Positions 8,301 to 17,166 of a stretch of DNA of 64,000 nt are shown here, in pieces. Numbering within the stretch: the first letter of the stretch is position 1; each line of letters starts with the position of its first letter. The notes beneath the pieces are model-generated. The model saw only the letters and a list, made by a program, of their open reading frames with translations, made no database searches and was not told where the DNA came from. The stretch is from Myceligenerans crystallogenes (GTDB lineage Bacteria; Actinomycetota; Actinomycetes; Actinomycetales; Cellulomonadaceae). The position numbers and the translations under genes are program-made. The stretch is taken from positions 569,550 to 633,549 of the forward strand of contig NZ_BAAANL010000003.1 in NCBI RefSeq assembly GCF_039529775.1. The letters are read 5' to 3'.

Positions 8301-9233
8301 TCAGCCCTTGACGGCGCCGAGCATGATGCCCTTGACGAAGTACCGCTGGAACAGCGGGTAGACGAAGATGATCGGCAGCACCACGATCACCGCCACGGTC
8401 ACGCGGATCGACGTCGGCGTCTGCGACGTCGCCGCCGACGCGATCGCCCCCAGCGCCCCCTGCGCGTTCTGCGCCGCCTGCGCCAGGCTGTTGGCCTGGT
8501 TGAGGTAGGTGTAGAGCGTGTACTGCAGGGGGTAGAGGTTCTGGTCCGTGACGTACAGCAGCGTGTCCTGGAACGAGTTCCACTGCGCGACGGCCGAGAA
8601 GATCGCGACCGTGGCCAGGATCGGCGTCATGTTCGGCAGCATGATCCGGAAGAAGATCTTCACGATGCCGGCGCCGTCGAGCTCGGCGGCCTCCTGCAGC
8701 GAGCGGGGCAGCGACTCCACGTATGTCTTGACGAGGATGATGTTGAACGGCTGCACGACCGCCGGGAGGATGTAGACCCAGAAGTTGTTCGTCAGGCCGA
8801 GGCTCTTGATCGTCAGGTAGACGGGGATCAGGCCGGCGTTGAAGTACATCGTGAAGATGACCAGCCGGTACCACAGGGAACGCTTCCACAGGCGCTCCTG
8901 GGTGAACATGAACCCGAGGAACGCCGAGGCCAGCACCGTCGCCGCGGTGCCGATGACCGTGCGGGCGACCGAGACCAGCGTGGAGCTCGCCAGGCCCGGC
9001 AGCCCCAGGATCTGGGTGTAGTTCTCCAGGTGCACGCCGACGGGCCAGAGGCGGACGTCGCCCAGCGCGGCGACGTCGTTCGCGCTGACGGAGTTGATGA
9101 TGAGGTAGTAGAACGGGTAGCCGCACACCAGCGCGAAGAGCGTGAAGCCCGCGTAGTTCAGCACGGCGAACGGGAGGTCCCCGCGCGAGGGCCGGAACCG
9201 GGGCGCGGTGGTCCTGAGATCCGTGGTCGTCAC
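8301..9233 (-). CDS. Carbohydrate ABC transporter permease (LplC type)
   Basis: A 310-residue inner-membrane permease with six predicted membrane segments and the binding-protein-dependent transport signature EAAELDGAGIVKIFFRIMLP, which contacts the ATPase. GTG 9233 is chosen because GGAAAGGAC precedes it; the longer frame would begin inside the previous intergenic gap. The partner permease ends only 16 bp upstream, so the pair is co-transcribed. No ATPase gene is present in the operon. In actinobacteria a shared MsiK-type ATPase encoded elsewhere usually serves such importers. Confidence 0.9.
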   Translation of the reverse strand: MTTTDLRTTAPRFRPSRGDLPFAVLNYAGFTLFALVCGYPFYYLIINSVSANDVAALGDVRLWPVGVHLENYTQILGLPGLASSTLVSVARTVIGTAATVLASAFLGFMFTQERLWKRSLWYRLVIFTMYFNAGLIPVYLTIKSLGLTNNFWVYILPAVVQPFNIILVKTYVESLPRSLQEAAELDGAGIVKIFFRIMLPNMTPILATVAIFSAVAQWNSFQDTLLYVTDQNLYPLQYTLYTYLNQANSLAQAAQNAQGALGAIASAATSQTPTSIRVTVAVIVVLPIIFVYPLFQRYFVKGIMLGAVKG

Positions 9234-9249
9234 GACGTCGGTCCTTTCC

Positions 9250-10293
9250 CTAGATGATCGACGTGCCACGGGCGCGCCTGGCGATCGCGTTGGCGGAGAC
9301 CAGGAGCACGAGGGAGACGAGGCTCTTCAGCATCGACAGCGCCGTCCCCATCGACAGCGAGTTCCCGGTCACGCCGACGTTGTAGACGTAGAGGTCGAGC
9401 ACCTGGATGTGTTCGCGGTTGAACGCGTTCTGGAAGACGTAGTACTGCTCCATGCCGTTGTTGAGGATGTTCGCGATCGACAGGATCAGCAGCACCACGA
9501 AGGTCGGCATGAGGTGCGGGAACGTGATGTACCGCATGATCTGGAAGCGGCTCGCGCCGTCGATCCGCGCCGACTCGTACAGCGCCGGATCGATCGCGGC
9601 GATGGCCGCGAGGTACATGATCGCGCCCCAGCCCAGGCCCTTCCACAGGCTCCAGGCGAGCATCGTGAGCCAGACGTTCTGGTCGGTGTCGAGGAACTTG
9701 ATCGGGACCGTGATCAGGCCCCAGTCGTGCAGGGTGGTGTTCACCAGGCCCGACGTCGAGAAGAGCGAGAACGCGATCATGTACACGAGCACCCACGAGA
9801 TGAAGTTGGGGAGCGTCGTGAGGGTCTGCACCGTGTTCCGGAACCAGGTGGCCCGGATCTCGTTGAGCAGGATCGCGAAGAACACCGGCAGCAGCGAGGT
9901 CGCGATGCCGAGGAAGCTCATGGCGAGCGTGTTCAGCAGGACCTGGCCGATCTGCCGCAGCTGGGTCTCGGACGACACGAGCATCTCGAACCACTGCAGC
10001 CCGACGAACTCGCTGCCGTCCAGGCCGAGCGCGGGCTTGTAGTCGTAGAGCGCCGTCACCCAGCCGAGCAGCGGCAGGTACGAGAAGAGAAGGATCAGCA
10101 CGAGGAACGGCAGGATGGCCAGGAACATCGCCCGCGACGTCTTGCGGTTCTCCGGTGGCCGGCGGCGTCCCCCGGCACGGCCCGCGCCGGGCGGGCGGTC
10201 ACCCCGCGGGCCGCGGGCCCCGGCGCCCGGCGTGCTGCCGCCCGGCGGCGCGCCCGCGCCGAGCGCCTGTGGCGCTCCCTGAGTGAGACTCAC
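9250..10293 (-). CDS. Carbohydrate ABC transporter permease (LplB type)
   Basis: A 347-residue permease. A Pro/Gly/Arg-rich cytoplasmic tail of about 50 residues precedes the first membrane segment (AMFLAILPFLVLILLF). The permease coupling motif ESARIDGASRFQIMRYITFP is present. GTG 10293 has AGGGAGTGACAG just upstream. It is the first gene of the importer operon, transcribed from a promoter overlapped by a perfect LacI-type palindrome at 10355-10370. It forms a heterodimer with the LplC-type permease downstream. Confidence 0.9.
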   Translation of the reverse strand: MSLTQGAPQALGAGAPPGGSTPGAGARGPRGDRPPGAGRAGGRRRPPENRKTSRAMFLAILPFLVLILLFSYLPLLGWVTALYDYKPALGLDGSEFVGLQWFEMLVSSETQLRQIGQVLLNTLAMSFLGIATSLLPVFFAILLNEIRATWFRNTVQTLTTLPNFISWVLVYMIAFSLFSTSGLVNTTLHDWGLITVPIKFLDTDQNVWLTMLAWSLWKGLGWGAIMYLAAIAAIDPALYESARIDGASRFQIMRYITFPHLMPTFVVLLILSIANILNNGMEQYYVFQNAFNREHIQVLDLYVYNVGVTGNSLSMGTALSMLKSLVSLVLLVSANAIARRARGTSII

Positions 10294-10354
10294 CTGTCAC
10301 TCCCTCGTGATCAGTGTCGACATGTGCGCGCTCGACCTGCTGCGACGCAGCTAC

Positions 10355-10401
10355 GTCGAAGCGCTTCGACATTGATACCAGAGGTTCACCTTGCCGTGCA
10401 A
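10355..10401 (-). promoter_or_regulatory. Promoter plus perfect LacI operator of the first importer operon
   Basis: On the minus strand, TTGCAC (complement of 10396-10401) and TATCAA (complement of 10372-10377) are separated by 18 nt and read as -35 and -10 boxes. Directly downstream, GTCGAAGCGCTTCGAC at 10355-10370 is a perfect 16-bp palindrome, placed to block RNA polymerase. A weaker half-related site, GGGAAGCGCTTGCT, lies at 10443-10456. Confidence 0.75.
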
Positions 10402-10575
10402 TGACCATCTGTTCACGGTTTGACAACGGCCGAGGTCCGGCCGGGAAGCGCTTGCTCGGGAGCCGGCGCCCTACCGCGCGCACGACGCTCCGGTCCGAGG
10501 GCGTACGGCGCGGGGCACCGCGCGGCCGCGCGGGCCTATCTCCGGGCCGTGCGCACGACGCCGCGGCCGGAGGGC

Positions 10576-11577
10576 CTAGCTCGCGGGGCGCGGCTGGATG
10601 AGGGCGGGGGCCAGGAGCCGGGTCTCCGCGGGGACCTCGCCCTCGAGGCGGGCCATGACCATGTCGACCGCCGTGCGGCCGATCGCCTCGGCGGGCAGCT
10701 CGATGTGGGCGAGCGGTACGGTCTGGGCCGCGGCGACGTCGGCCGGGCAGAGGGCGACGACGTCCGGCTGCCTGCCGGTCTCGGCGAGGCGCGCCAGGAC
10801 GTGGGGGAGCGCGCCCTCGTTGTGCACCAGCAGGCCCGTCGTCCCCGGTGCCTTCGCGAGCAGGCGGTCCACCGCCGCCCGCCCGCCCGCCGGGCTCGCC
10901 TCGCACGGTTCCACCCGGATGGCGACGCCCGCGAGCTCCGCCTGCGTGCGGAAGCCGCGCAGCAGGCGGTCGGCGTAGGAGGTGTGCCGGGCCATGACCT
11001 CCGGCGGCGCGCCGATCAGGCCGATCTCCTGGTGGCCGGCCGCCGCCAGGTGCCGGACGGCGAGCCGGCCGGCCGCCTCGAAGTCCAGGTCCACGCAGCT
11101 CAGACCCTCCGGGTCGGCGGGGAGGCCGATCAGGACCGACGGCTGGTCGGCCGCGGCCACGACGGGCACGCGCGGGTCGTCGGCCTCGACGTCCATCATC
11201 ACCAGGGCGTCCACGATCGATCCGCTGGTCACGCGGTCGAGGCCCGAGACGTCGTCCTGCGTGAGCAGCAGGACGTCGTGCGAGAAGTCCCGCGCGCGCG
11301 CCACGACCCCGCCCACGAACTCCATGATGACGTGCACGTTCACGCCCACCCGCAGCGGCACCATGAGCGCGATCGTGTTGGTGCGCGACGACGCCAGGGC
11401 GCGCGCCCCCGCGTGCGGCCGGTAGCCCAGCTCGGCGATCGCCTGCTCGACGCGCTTGCGCGTCGGGGCGGAGATGGGGCGCTTGCCGGACAGCACGTAG
11501 GACACGGTCGACGTCGAGACCTTCGCCTCGCGCGCCACGTCGTCGATGGTCACCGTTCGCTTCACGCGTCCTATCAT
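10576..11577 (-). CDS. LacI-family transcriptional regulator
   Basis: A 333-residue sugar-responsive repressor. The N-terminal helix-turn-helix and hinge are clear (TIDDVAREAKVSTSTVSYVLSGKRPIS, then RKRVEQAIAELGYRPHAGARALAS), followed by a periplasmic-binding-protein-like effector domain. ATG 11577 is preceded by GAAAGG at good spacing. It sits between the first importer operon and the GH42 operon, and matching palindromes occur at both. It is therefore the likely repressor of the TCGAAGCGCTTCGA sites in this island, including its own divergent promoter region (11614-11627). The inducer is unknown. Confidence 0.92.
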   Translation of the reverse strand: MIGRVKRTVTIDDVAREAKVSTSTVSYVLSGKRPISAPTRKRVEQAIAELGYRPHAGARALASSRTNTIALMVPLRVGVNVHVIMEFVGGVVARARDFSHDVLLLTQDDVSGLDRVTSGSIVDALVMMDVEADDPRVPVVAAADQPSVLIGLPADPEGLSCVDLDFEAAGRLAVRHLAAAGHQEIGLIGAPPEVMARHTSYADRLLRGFRTQAELAGVAIRVEPCEASPAGGRAAVDRLLAKAPGTTGLLVHNEGALPHVLARLAETGRQPDVVALCPADVAAAQTVPLAHIELPAEAIGRTAVDMVMARLEGEVPAETRLLAPALIQPRPAS

Positions 11578-11613
11578 CGCCGACCTTTCACCCGGATCGC
11601 GACGCGGCGCGTC

Positions 11614-11627
11614 CGTAAGCGCTTCGA
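11614..11627. promoter_or_regulatory. LacI-type operator in the divergent lacI/GH42 region
   Basis: CGTAAGCGCTTCGA, with a perfect AAGCGCTT core, lies 37 bp upstream of the LacI start codon and would suit autoregulation. Confidence 0.6.
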
Positions 11628-11641
11628 TTGGAGTCGGGCTC

Positions 11642-11686
11642 TGGACAACGGCGCGGTGAAGCCGTTAGGTTATTGAACCGCTTCGA
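11642..11686 (+). promoter_or_regulatory. Promoter and LacI-type operator of the GH42 operon
   Basis: TGGACA at 11642-11647 and TTAGGT at 11665-11670 are spaced 17 nt and read as -35 and -10. The palindrome TTGAACCGCTTCGA at 11673-11686 follows immediately, overlapping the likely transcription start. Confidence 0.6.
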
Positions 11687-11732
11687 CGATCGCATCGATG
11701 TGATCGTCCCCCGCCGTCCAATGGAGGAACGC

Positions 11733-13877
11733 GTGCCGGATCGTTTCACAGCGCTCACCGCGGATCTCGGCCTCTGCTACGGCGGCGACTACAACCCCGA
11801 GCAGTGGGACACGGTGCGCCGCGCGGACTTCCCGGACCTCGGCGCCGCCGACGGCCCGGACACGGGCCGGGGGTCCGCGACGGTCTGGAAGGAGGACGCG
11901 TTCCTCATGCGGGAGGCGGGCGTCAACCTCGTGACCGTCGGCGTGTTCTCGTGGGCGCGCTACGAGCCGAGCCCGGGCATCCGCGACTTCGACTGGCTCG
12001 AGGAGGTGCTCGACCTGCTCCACGAGCACGGCGTCGCCGTCGATCTCGCCACGCCGACGGCGTCGCCCCCGGCCTGGCTGGGCCGGGAGTTCCCCGAGAC
12101 GCTGCCCGTCGACGCGGACGGCGTCCGCCTCGTGGCCGGCTCGCGCAACCACTTCAGCCCGGCCTCGCAGGTCTACCGCGACCACGCGCTGGACATCACC
12201 CGTGACCTGGTCGAACGCTTCGGTGAGCATCCGGCGGTGCGGATGTGGCACGTCGGCAACGAGTTCGGTCAGGTGTGTCACGGCGAGGAGTCCGCGGAGC
12301 GTTTCCGCGGCTGGCTGCGCGCCCGGTACGGCAGCATCGGCGCGCTGAACGACGCCTGGGGCACGGCGGTCTGGTCGCAGCACTACGACGACTTCGCCGA
12401 GATCGTGCCGCCCCGCCGCATGCCGTACCACGTCAACCCCGCCCAGCACCTGGACTGGCGCCGCTACGGCTCCGACCTGCTGCGCGACCTGTACCGAGAG
12501 CAGCTCGCGGTCATCCGCGAGTACGACGACGCGCGCCCGGTGACCACGAACTTCATGGGCTTCTTCCCGCTGGTGGACGCCTGGTCCTGGGCCGCGGACC
12601 TCGACGTCGTCGCCGACGACACGTACCCCGACCCCGCGGATCCGCACGCGCCCGCCGACACCGCGCTCGTGCGCGACCTGATGCGCTCGCTGCGCGGCGG
12701 CGAGCCGTGGTTCCTCATGGAGTCCGCGACGAGCGCCGTCTCGTGGCGCCCGCACAACCTGCCGAAATCCCCCGAGCGGTCGCGGCTGGAGTCGCTGCAG
12801 GCGGTGGCGCGCGGCGCCGACGGCGTGTGCTTCTTCCAGTGGCGCGCGTCGCGCGCGGGCGCCGAGCGCTTCCACTCGGCGATGCTGCCGCACGCCGGCC
12901 CCGAGACCATGGTGCACCAGGGCGTGCGCCGCCTCGGCGCGGACCTCGCGCGCCTGCGCCCGGTCGCCGGCGGCCGCGTCCCGGCGCGCGTGGCCATGCT
13001 GTGGGACTGGCCGTCGTGGTGGGCCGCCACGGAGCCGGCGCTGCCCACCGGCCGGCTCGACCCGCTCGACCAGCTGCGCCGCTGGTACCGCGTGCTGTGG
13101 CGGGACGGCGTGGCCGTCGACCTGGTGCGCCCGGGCACGTGGCTCGACGGGTACGACGTCGTCCTCGTGCCGAACCTCTTCCTCATGGAGCCGACGACGG
13201 CGGACCGGCTGCGCGACGTGGTCGCCCGCGGCGGCAGCCTCGTCGTCGGCCCGTTCACCGGGGTGGTCGACGGCGACGCGCAGGTGCGGACCGGGCGGTT
13301 CCCGGCGCTGCTCAGCGGCGTGCTCGGCGTCAGCGGCGAGGAATGGGCGCCGTTGCCGGACGACGGCGTGCGGCTCTCCGGCGGCCACCGCGCGGAGATC
13401 CTCGGCGAGCGGCTGCGCGCCGACGACGCCGACGTGCTGGTGTCGTTCGCGGAGGGACACCTTGCCGGGTCGCCCGCGGTGACGCGCCGCGTGGTCGATG
13501 CCGCGGGAGCCGCCCCGGCGCCGGGCAACGGCCGGACGCCGGGCGGCGGGACGGCGTCGTACCTCGGGTGCGTGCCCGACGACGCGCTGCTGGCGACCGT
13601 GCTGCGCGACGCCGTGGGACGGGCCGGCGTGGGCGGCGTCGTGCCGGAACTGCGGGAGCTGAACGCGACGCGGCGCACCGGCACCGAGGTCGAGGCCGTG
13701 CAGCGCGGCGACGCGCTGTTCCTGCTGAACCATTCGGGCGCCGACGGCGCGCCCGGGGAGCCCGCGCACGTGGTCGTGCCGGGCTCGTGGACGGACCTGC
13801 TCACGGGTGAGTCAGTGACAGGCGAGGTCACGGTGGCGCCCGGCGGCGCCGTCGTCCTCGTCGAGAAAGGAAGATAG
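11733..13877 (+). CDS. Glycoside hydrolase family 42 beta-galactosidase
   Basis: A 714-residue cytoplasmic beta-galactosidase, opening with the family start LCYGGDYNPEQW. The predicted acid/base is Glu177 in MWHVGNEFG and the nucleophile Glu330 in EPWFLMESATSAVSW; trimerisation and C-terminal domains follow. GTG 11733 is preferred over ATG 11721 because GGAGG at 11723-11727 is then correctly spaced. Two departures from typical GH42: an insertion of about 20 residues (FPDLGAADGPDTGRGSAT) after the DYNPEQW motif, and HVGNEFGQVCHG in place of the usual NEYG-Cys-x-Cys segment, suggesting an altered zinc site. It heads the operon GH42-binding protein-permeases-GH31; the next gene starts directly after its stop. 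Confidence 0.9.
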   Translation: MPDRFTALTADLGLCYGGDYNPEQWDTVRRADFPDLGAADGPDTGRGSATVWKEDAFLMREAGVNLVTVGVFSWARYEPSPGIRDFDWLEEVLDLLHEHGVAVDLATPTASPPAWLGREFPETLPVDADGVRLVAGSRNHFSPASQVYRDHALDITRDLVERFGEHPAVRMWHVGNEFGQVCHGEESAERFRGWLRARYGSIGALNDAWGTAVWSQHYDDFAEIVPPRRMPYHVNPAQHLDWRRYGSDLLRDLYREQLAVIREYDDARPVTTNFMGFFPLVDAWSWAADLDVVADDTYPDPADPHAPADTALVRDLMRSLRGGEPWFLMESATSAVSWRPHNLPKSPERSRLESLQAVARGADGVCFFQWRASRAGAERFHSAMLPHAGPETMVHQGVRRLGADLARLRPVAGGRVPARVAMLWDWPSWWAATEPALPTGRLDPLDQLRRWYRVLWRDGVAVDLVRPGTWLDGYDVVLVPNLFLMEPTTADRLRDVVARGGSLVVGPFTGVVDGDAQVRTGRFPALLSGVLGVSGEEWAPLPDDGVRLSGGHRAEILGERLRADDADVLVSFAEGHLAGSPAVTRRVVDAAGAAPAPGNGRTPGGGTASYLGCVPDDALLATVLRDAVGRAGVGGVVPELRELNATRRTGTEVEAVQRGDALFLLNHSGADGAPGEPAHVVVPGSWTDLLTGESVTGEVTVAPGGAVVLVEKGR

Positions 13878-15206
13878 ATGAAGGCGACGACGACGACCCG
13901 CGGAGCGGCGGCGGGAACCGCGCTGCTCCTGACCGCGGGGTTCCTCACGGGCTGCACCGGGCAGCCGGTGGCCGGCGGCACCGCCGGCGGCGAGGACTCC
14001 GACACCGACACGCTGACCGTCTGGCACTTCGAGTCCGAGGAGTCCGCGATGGGCCAGGCCTGGGCCACGGCCGTGGAGATCTTCGAGGAGGAGAACCCCG
14101 AGGTCACGGTCGAGGTCGAGAAGCAGACCTTCGAGCAGATCCAGAAGAACGCCAAGATCGTGCTCACCGGCGACGACGTGCCCGACGTCATGGAGTTCAA
14201 CAAGGGCAACGCGACCGCCGGGCAGCTGGCCGCGCAGGGCCTGATCGCCCCGCTGACCGACGCCGCCGCCGAGCGCGGGTGGGACCGGACGGTGACCGGG
14301 TCGCTCGCGACGACCGGCCGGTACGACGCCGACGGGCTGATGGGCTCCGGCGACTGGTACGGGGTGCCGAACTACGGCGAGTTCGTGGGCGTCTACTACA
14401 ACAAGGAGATGTTCGCGGAGTACGGCCTCGAGGAGCCCACCACGCTCGAGGAGTTCGAGGACGTGCTCGCGGCCTTCGCGAACCAGGGCGTGACCCCGCT
14501 CGCCGAGGCCGGCGCCGAGTACCCGCTGGGGCAGCTCTGGTACGAGCTGGTGCTCGCCTACGGCGACCGGCAGCTCGTGGACGACTACCAGCTGTTCGCG
14601 AACGACATCGATTTCCGGAACGAGGCCATGACCCAGGCCACCGAGAAGCTCGCCGACTGGATCGGCAAGGGGTACGTCGCGGGTGACTCCGCGGGGCTCA
14701 CGGCCGAGGACATGGGCGTGTCGTTCATCGACGGGACCTACCCGATGATGGTCTCCGGTTCCTGGTGGTTCGGGCGGCTGGCCACCGAGGCGAAGCACGA
14801 CTGGGGGCAGTTCAACTTCCCCGGCAACGAGCTCCACCCGGGCTCGTCGGGCAACCTCTGGGTGGTGCCCGCGAACGCCGGCTCACCGGGCCTGGCCGAG
14901 GAGTTCATCGACGTCACGCTGCGGCCCGAGGTGCAGGAGGTGCTCGCTCGGGAGGGCGGGCTGCCCGTGGCCGGGGACGCGTCGGCGATCGAGGACGAGC
15001 GGACGCGCGAGCTGACCGAGAACTTCCAGCAGATCGTCGAGGACGACGGGCTCGCCTTCTACCCCGACTGGCCCGTGGCCGGGTTCTACGACGTGCTCGT
15101 GAGCGAGCTGCAGTCGCTGGTCAACGAGTCCAAGACGCCCGACGAGGTCCTGACCGGGCTGCAGGAGGCGTACGACGAGGGCAAGGCGGATCTGGTCGGT
15201 GAGTGA
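13878..15206 (+). CDS. Sugar-binding lipoprotein of second ABC importer
   Basis: A 442-residue binding protein with a lipoprotein signal ending FLTGC, followed by a Gly-rich linker and a type I sugar-binding fold beginning DTLTVWHFESEES. It starts immediately after the GH42 stop, with AAAGGAAG as ribosome-binding site inside the GH42 3' end, so the two genes are tightly coupled. It should deliver oligosaccharides to the permeases encoded next. The cargo is probably galactosylated or xylosylated oligosaccharides, judged only from the flanking GH42 and GH31 enzymes. Confidence 0.9.
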   Translation: MKATTTTRGAAAGTALLLTAGFLTGCTGQPVAGGTAGGEDSDTDTLTVWHFESEESAMGQAWATAVEIFEEENPEVTVEVEKQTFEQIQKNAKIVLTGDDVPDVMEFNKGNATAGQLAAQGLIAPLTDAAAERGWDRTVTGSLATTGRYDADGLMGSGDWYGVPNYGEFVGVYYNKEMFAEYGLEEPTTLEEFEDVLAAFANQGVTPLAEAGAEYPLGQLWYELVLAYGDRQLVDDYQLFANDIDFRNEAMTQATEKLADWIGKGYVAGDSAGLTAEDMGVSFIDGTYPMMVSGSWWFGRLATEAKHDWGQFNFPGNELHPGSSGNLWVVPANAGSPGLAEEFIDVTLRPEVQEVLAREGGLPVAGDASAIEDERTRELTENFQQIVEDDGLAFYPDWPVAGFYDVLVSELQSLVNESKTPDEVLTGLQEAYDEGKADLVGE

Positions 15207-15207
15207 C

Positions 15208-16173
15208 ATGAACCGTGATCCGGCCGCCGGCGTGCCCGGCGACGACGGCGCTCGCCGTCGCCGGGCCCGCCGGCGGCGGGCGGAGCAGCGGGGATACCTG
15301 CTGTACCTGCTGCCCGGGGCGGTGGCGTTCGGCGCCGTCATCGGGTACCCGCTCGTGACCAACGTGTACTTCAGCCTGTTCGAGTGGCGCGGCGGGTTGT
15401 CGCCGCTGCGCTGGACCGGGCTGGGCAACTACGCCGAGCTCCTGGGCGACGGCGACTTCTGGACGTCCTTCGGGAACTCCGTGGCCATGGTCGTGGCGAT
15501 GGTGGTGGTGCCCACGCTGATCGGGCTGGTGCTCGCCGCCGTGCTGTTCGACTACCTCGGGCGGCGGTTCGGGGCGCGGGTGGCGTCCGTGCTGCGGGCG
15601 ACCTACTACCTGCCGCAGATCCTGCCCGTCGCCGTGGCGGGCGTGCTGTGGAACTGGATCCTCAACTCGCAGTCCGGGGCGCTCAACGCGATCCTGCGCG
15701 GGGCGGGGATCGAGGACCCGCCCAACTGGCTCGGTGACCCCTCGACCGCGCTGCCCTCGGTGATGCTCGTGCTGATCTGGGTGCAGATCGGGTATCCCGT
15801 GGTCATCTTCATGGCGGCGCTGCAGCGGGTGGATCCCGAGCTGTACGAGGCCGCCGAGCTCGACGGCGCCGGGTGGTCGCGGCGGTTCCGGTACATCACC
15901 GTGCCGCAGATCCGGCCGGAGACCTTCGTCGTGACGCTCACCTGCACCGTCGCCGCCCTGAAGGTGTTCGGGCCGATCTACGTGCTCACGCGCGGCGGGC
16001 CCGAGAGCTCGACGCTGGTGCCCAGCTACTACTCGTACCTGAACTTCTTCGACAAGTCGCAGGTGGGGTACGGGGCCGCCGTGGCGACCGTGCTGACCGC
16101 GGTGATCGTCGTGGTGGCCGTGGTGATCCTCGCGCTGCAGGCGCGGGCCGAGCGGGCGGAGGAGATCCGATGA
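15208..16173 (+). CDS. Sugar ABC transporter permease (MalF/UgpA type)
   Basis: A permease of about 321 residues. An Arg-rich cytoplasmic N-terminus (ARRRRARRRRAEQRG) is followed by six membrane segments and the coupling motif EAAELDGAGWSRRFRYITVP. ATG 15208 lies one base after the stop of the binding protein; an in-frame GTG at 15199 would overlap that gene. It is partner of the following MalG-like permease, with a 4-bp ATGA overlap at its end. No ATPase is encoded here. Confidence 0.9.
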   Translation: MNRDPAAGVPGDDGARRRRARRRRAEQRGYLLYLLPGAVAFGAVIGYPLVTNVYFSLFEWRGGLSPLRWTGLGNYAELLGDGDFWTSFGNSVAMVVAMVVVPTLIGLVLAAVLFDYLGRRFGARVASVLRATYYLPQILPVAVAGVLWNWILNSQSGALNAILRGAGIEDPPNWLGDPSTALPSVMLVLIWVQIGYPVVIFMAALQRVDPELYEAAELDGAGWSRRFRYITVPQIRPETFVVTLTCTVAALKVFGPIYVLTRGGPESSTLVPSYYSYLNFFDKSQVGYGAAVATVLTAVIVVVAVVILALQARAERAEEIR

Positions 16174-17063
16174 CGACGACGACCACCGCCCCGGCTCCGG
16201 TTGCGGCCCCGGGTCCGGCGGCCGTGACCGGGAACCGGTACCGCCGCGGCGTGACCCGCTGGTTCGTGCTCGCCGCCGCCGTGCTCGTGGCGCTGGCCGT
16301 GCTCGCGCCGTTCGGGATCATGCTCCTGAACGCGTTCAAGTCCCCCGCGGACTACTCCGCCAACGGGCCGCTGGCCTGGCCCACGTCGCTGTACCTGGAC
16401 GGCGTCGTCGCCTTCTGGGAACGCACCGAGTTCCCCGTCAAGCTGTGGAACTCCGTGTTCATCTCCGGGGTCGTGGCGCTCGCGGGCACGCTGCTGTCGC
16501 TGCTCAACGCGTACGCGATCGGCGTGGGGCGGGTGCAGGGGCGGATGTGGATCGTGACCGTGTTCCTGCTGGCGAACATGCTGCCGCAGGAGGTGCTGGT
16601 CTACCCGCTGTTCGCGGTGGCGCAGTCCGTCGGGCTGTCCAACTCGCAGTGGTCGGTGATCATCATCTTCACCGTCATCCAGTCGGCGTTCGGCACGTAC
16701 CTGCTGGCCTCGGTGCTGGGGACGTTCCCGCCGTCGGTGCTGGAGGCCGCGCGGCTGGACGGGGCGGGGCGCTGGCGCATCCTGTGGAGCGTCGTCGTGC
16801 CGATGGTGCGGCCCACGCTCGCGGTCCTGATGATCTTCTTCTTCGTCTGGACCTGGAACGAGTTCTTCATCCCGCTGGTGATGCTCACGACCAACGACAC
16901 GCAGACCATCCCCATCGCGCTCGCGTCCCTGCAGGGCGACCGGATGATGGATGCGCCGACCACCAACGCGGGGGCGCTCGTGTCGCTGATCCCCGCGGTG
17001 CTGTTCTTCCTGGTGTTCCAGCGGACCCTGACCCGGGGCGTGGCGGCGGGAGCGGTGAAGTGA
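16170..17063 (+). CDS. Sugar ABC transporter permease (MalG/UgpE type)
   Basis: A 297-residue permease. Its ATG overlaps the upstream stop (ATGA), indicating translational coupling. A Thr/Ala/Pro-rich N-terminus precedes the first membrane helix (WFVLAAAVLVALAVLAPFG). The coupling motif EAARLDGAGRWRILWSVVVP and the ending RTLTRGVAAGAVK are typical of the family. With the preceding permease it forms the membrane channel of the second importer. The alpha-xylosidase gene follows after about 100 bp. Confidence 0.9.
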   Translation: MTTTTTAPAPVAAPGPAAVTGNRYRRGVTRWFVLAAAVLVALAVLAPFGIMLLNAFKSPADYSANGPLAWPTSLYLDGVVAFWERTEFPVKLWNSVFISGVVALAGTLLSLLNAYAIGVGRVQGRMWIVTVFLLANMLPQEVLVYPLFAVAQSVGLSNSQWSVIIIFTVIQSAFGTYLLASVLGTFPPSVLEAARLDGAGRWRILWSVVVPMVRPTLAVLMIFFFVWTWNEFFIPLVMLTTNDTQTIPIALASLQGDRMMDAPTTNAGALVSLIPAVLFFLVFQRTLTRGVAAGAVK

Positions 17064-17166
17064 GCGGCCGGGCGGGAGACCGGGCGCGCAGGCGTGCACG
17101 TGCCCACGAGGCCATGAGAGCAACCGTCGGCGGCATCGGCGTCGTCGTCCTGAGGGAGAGGCTTAC

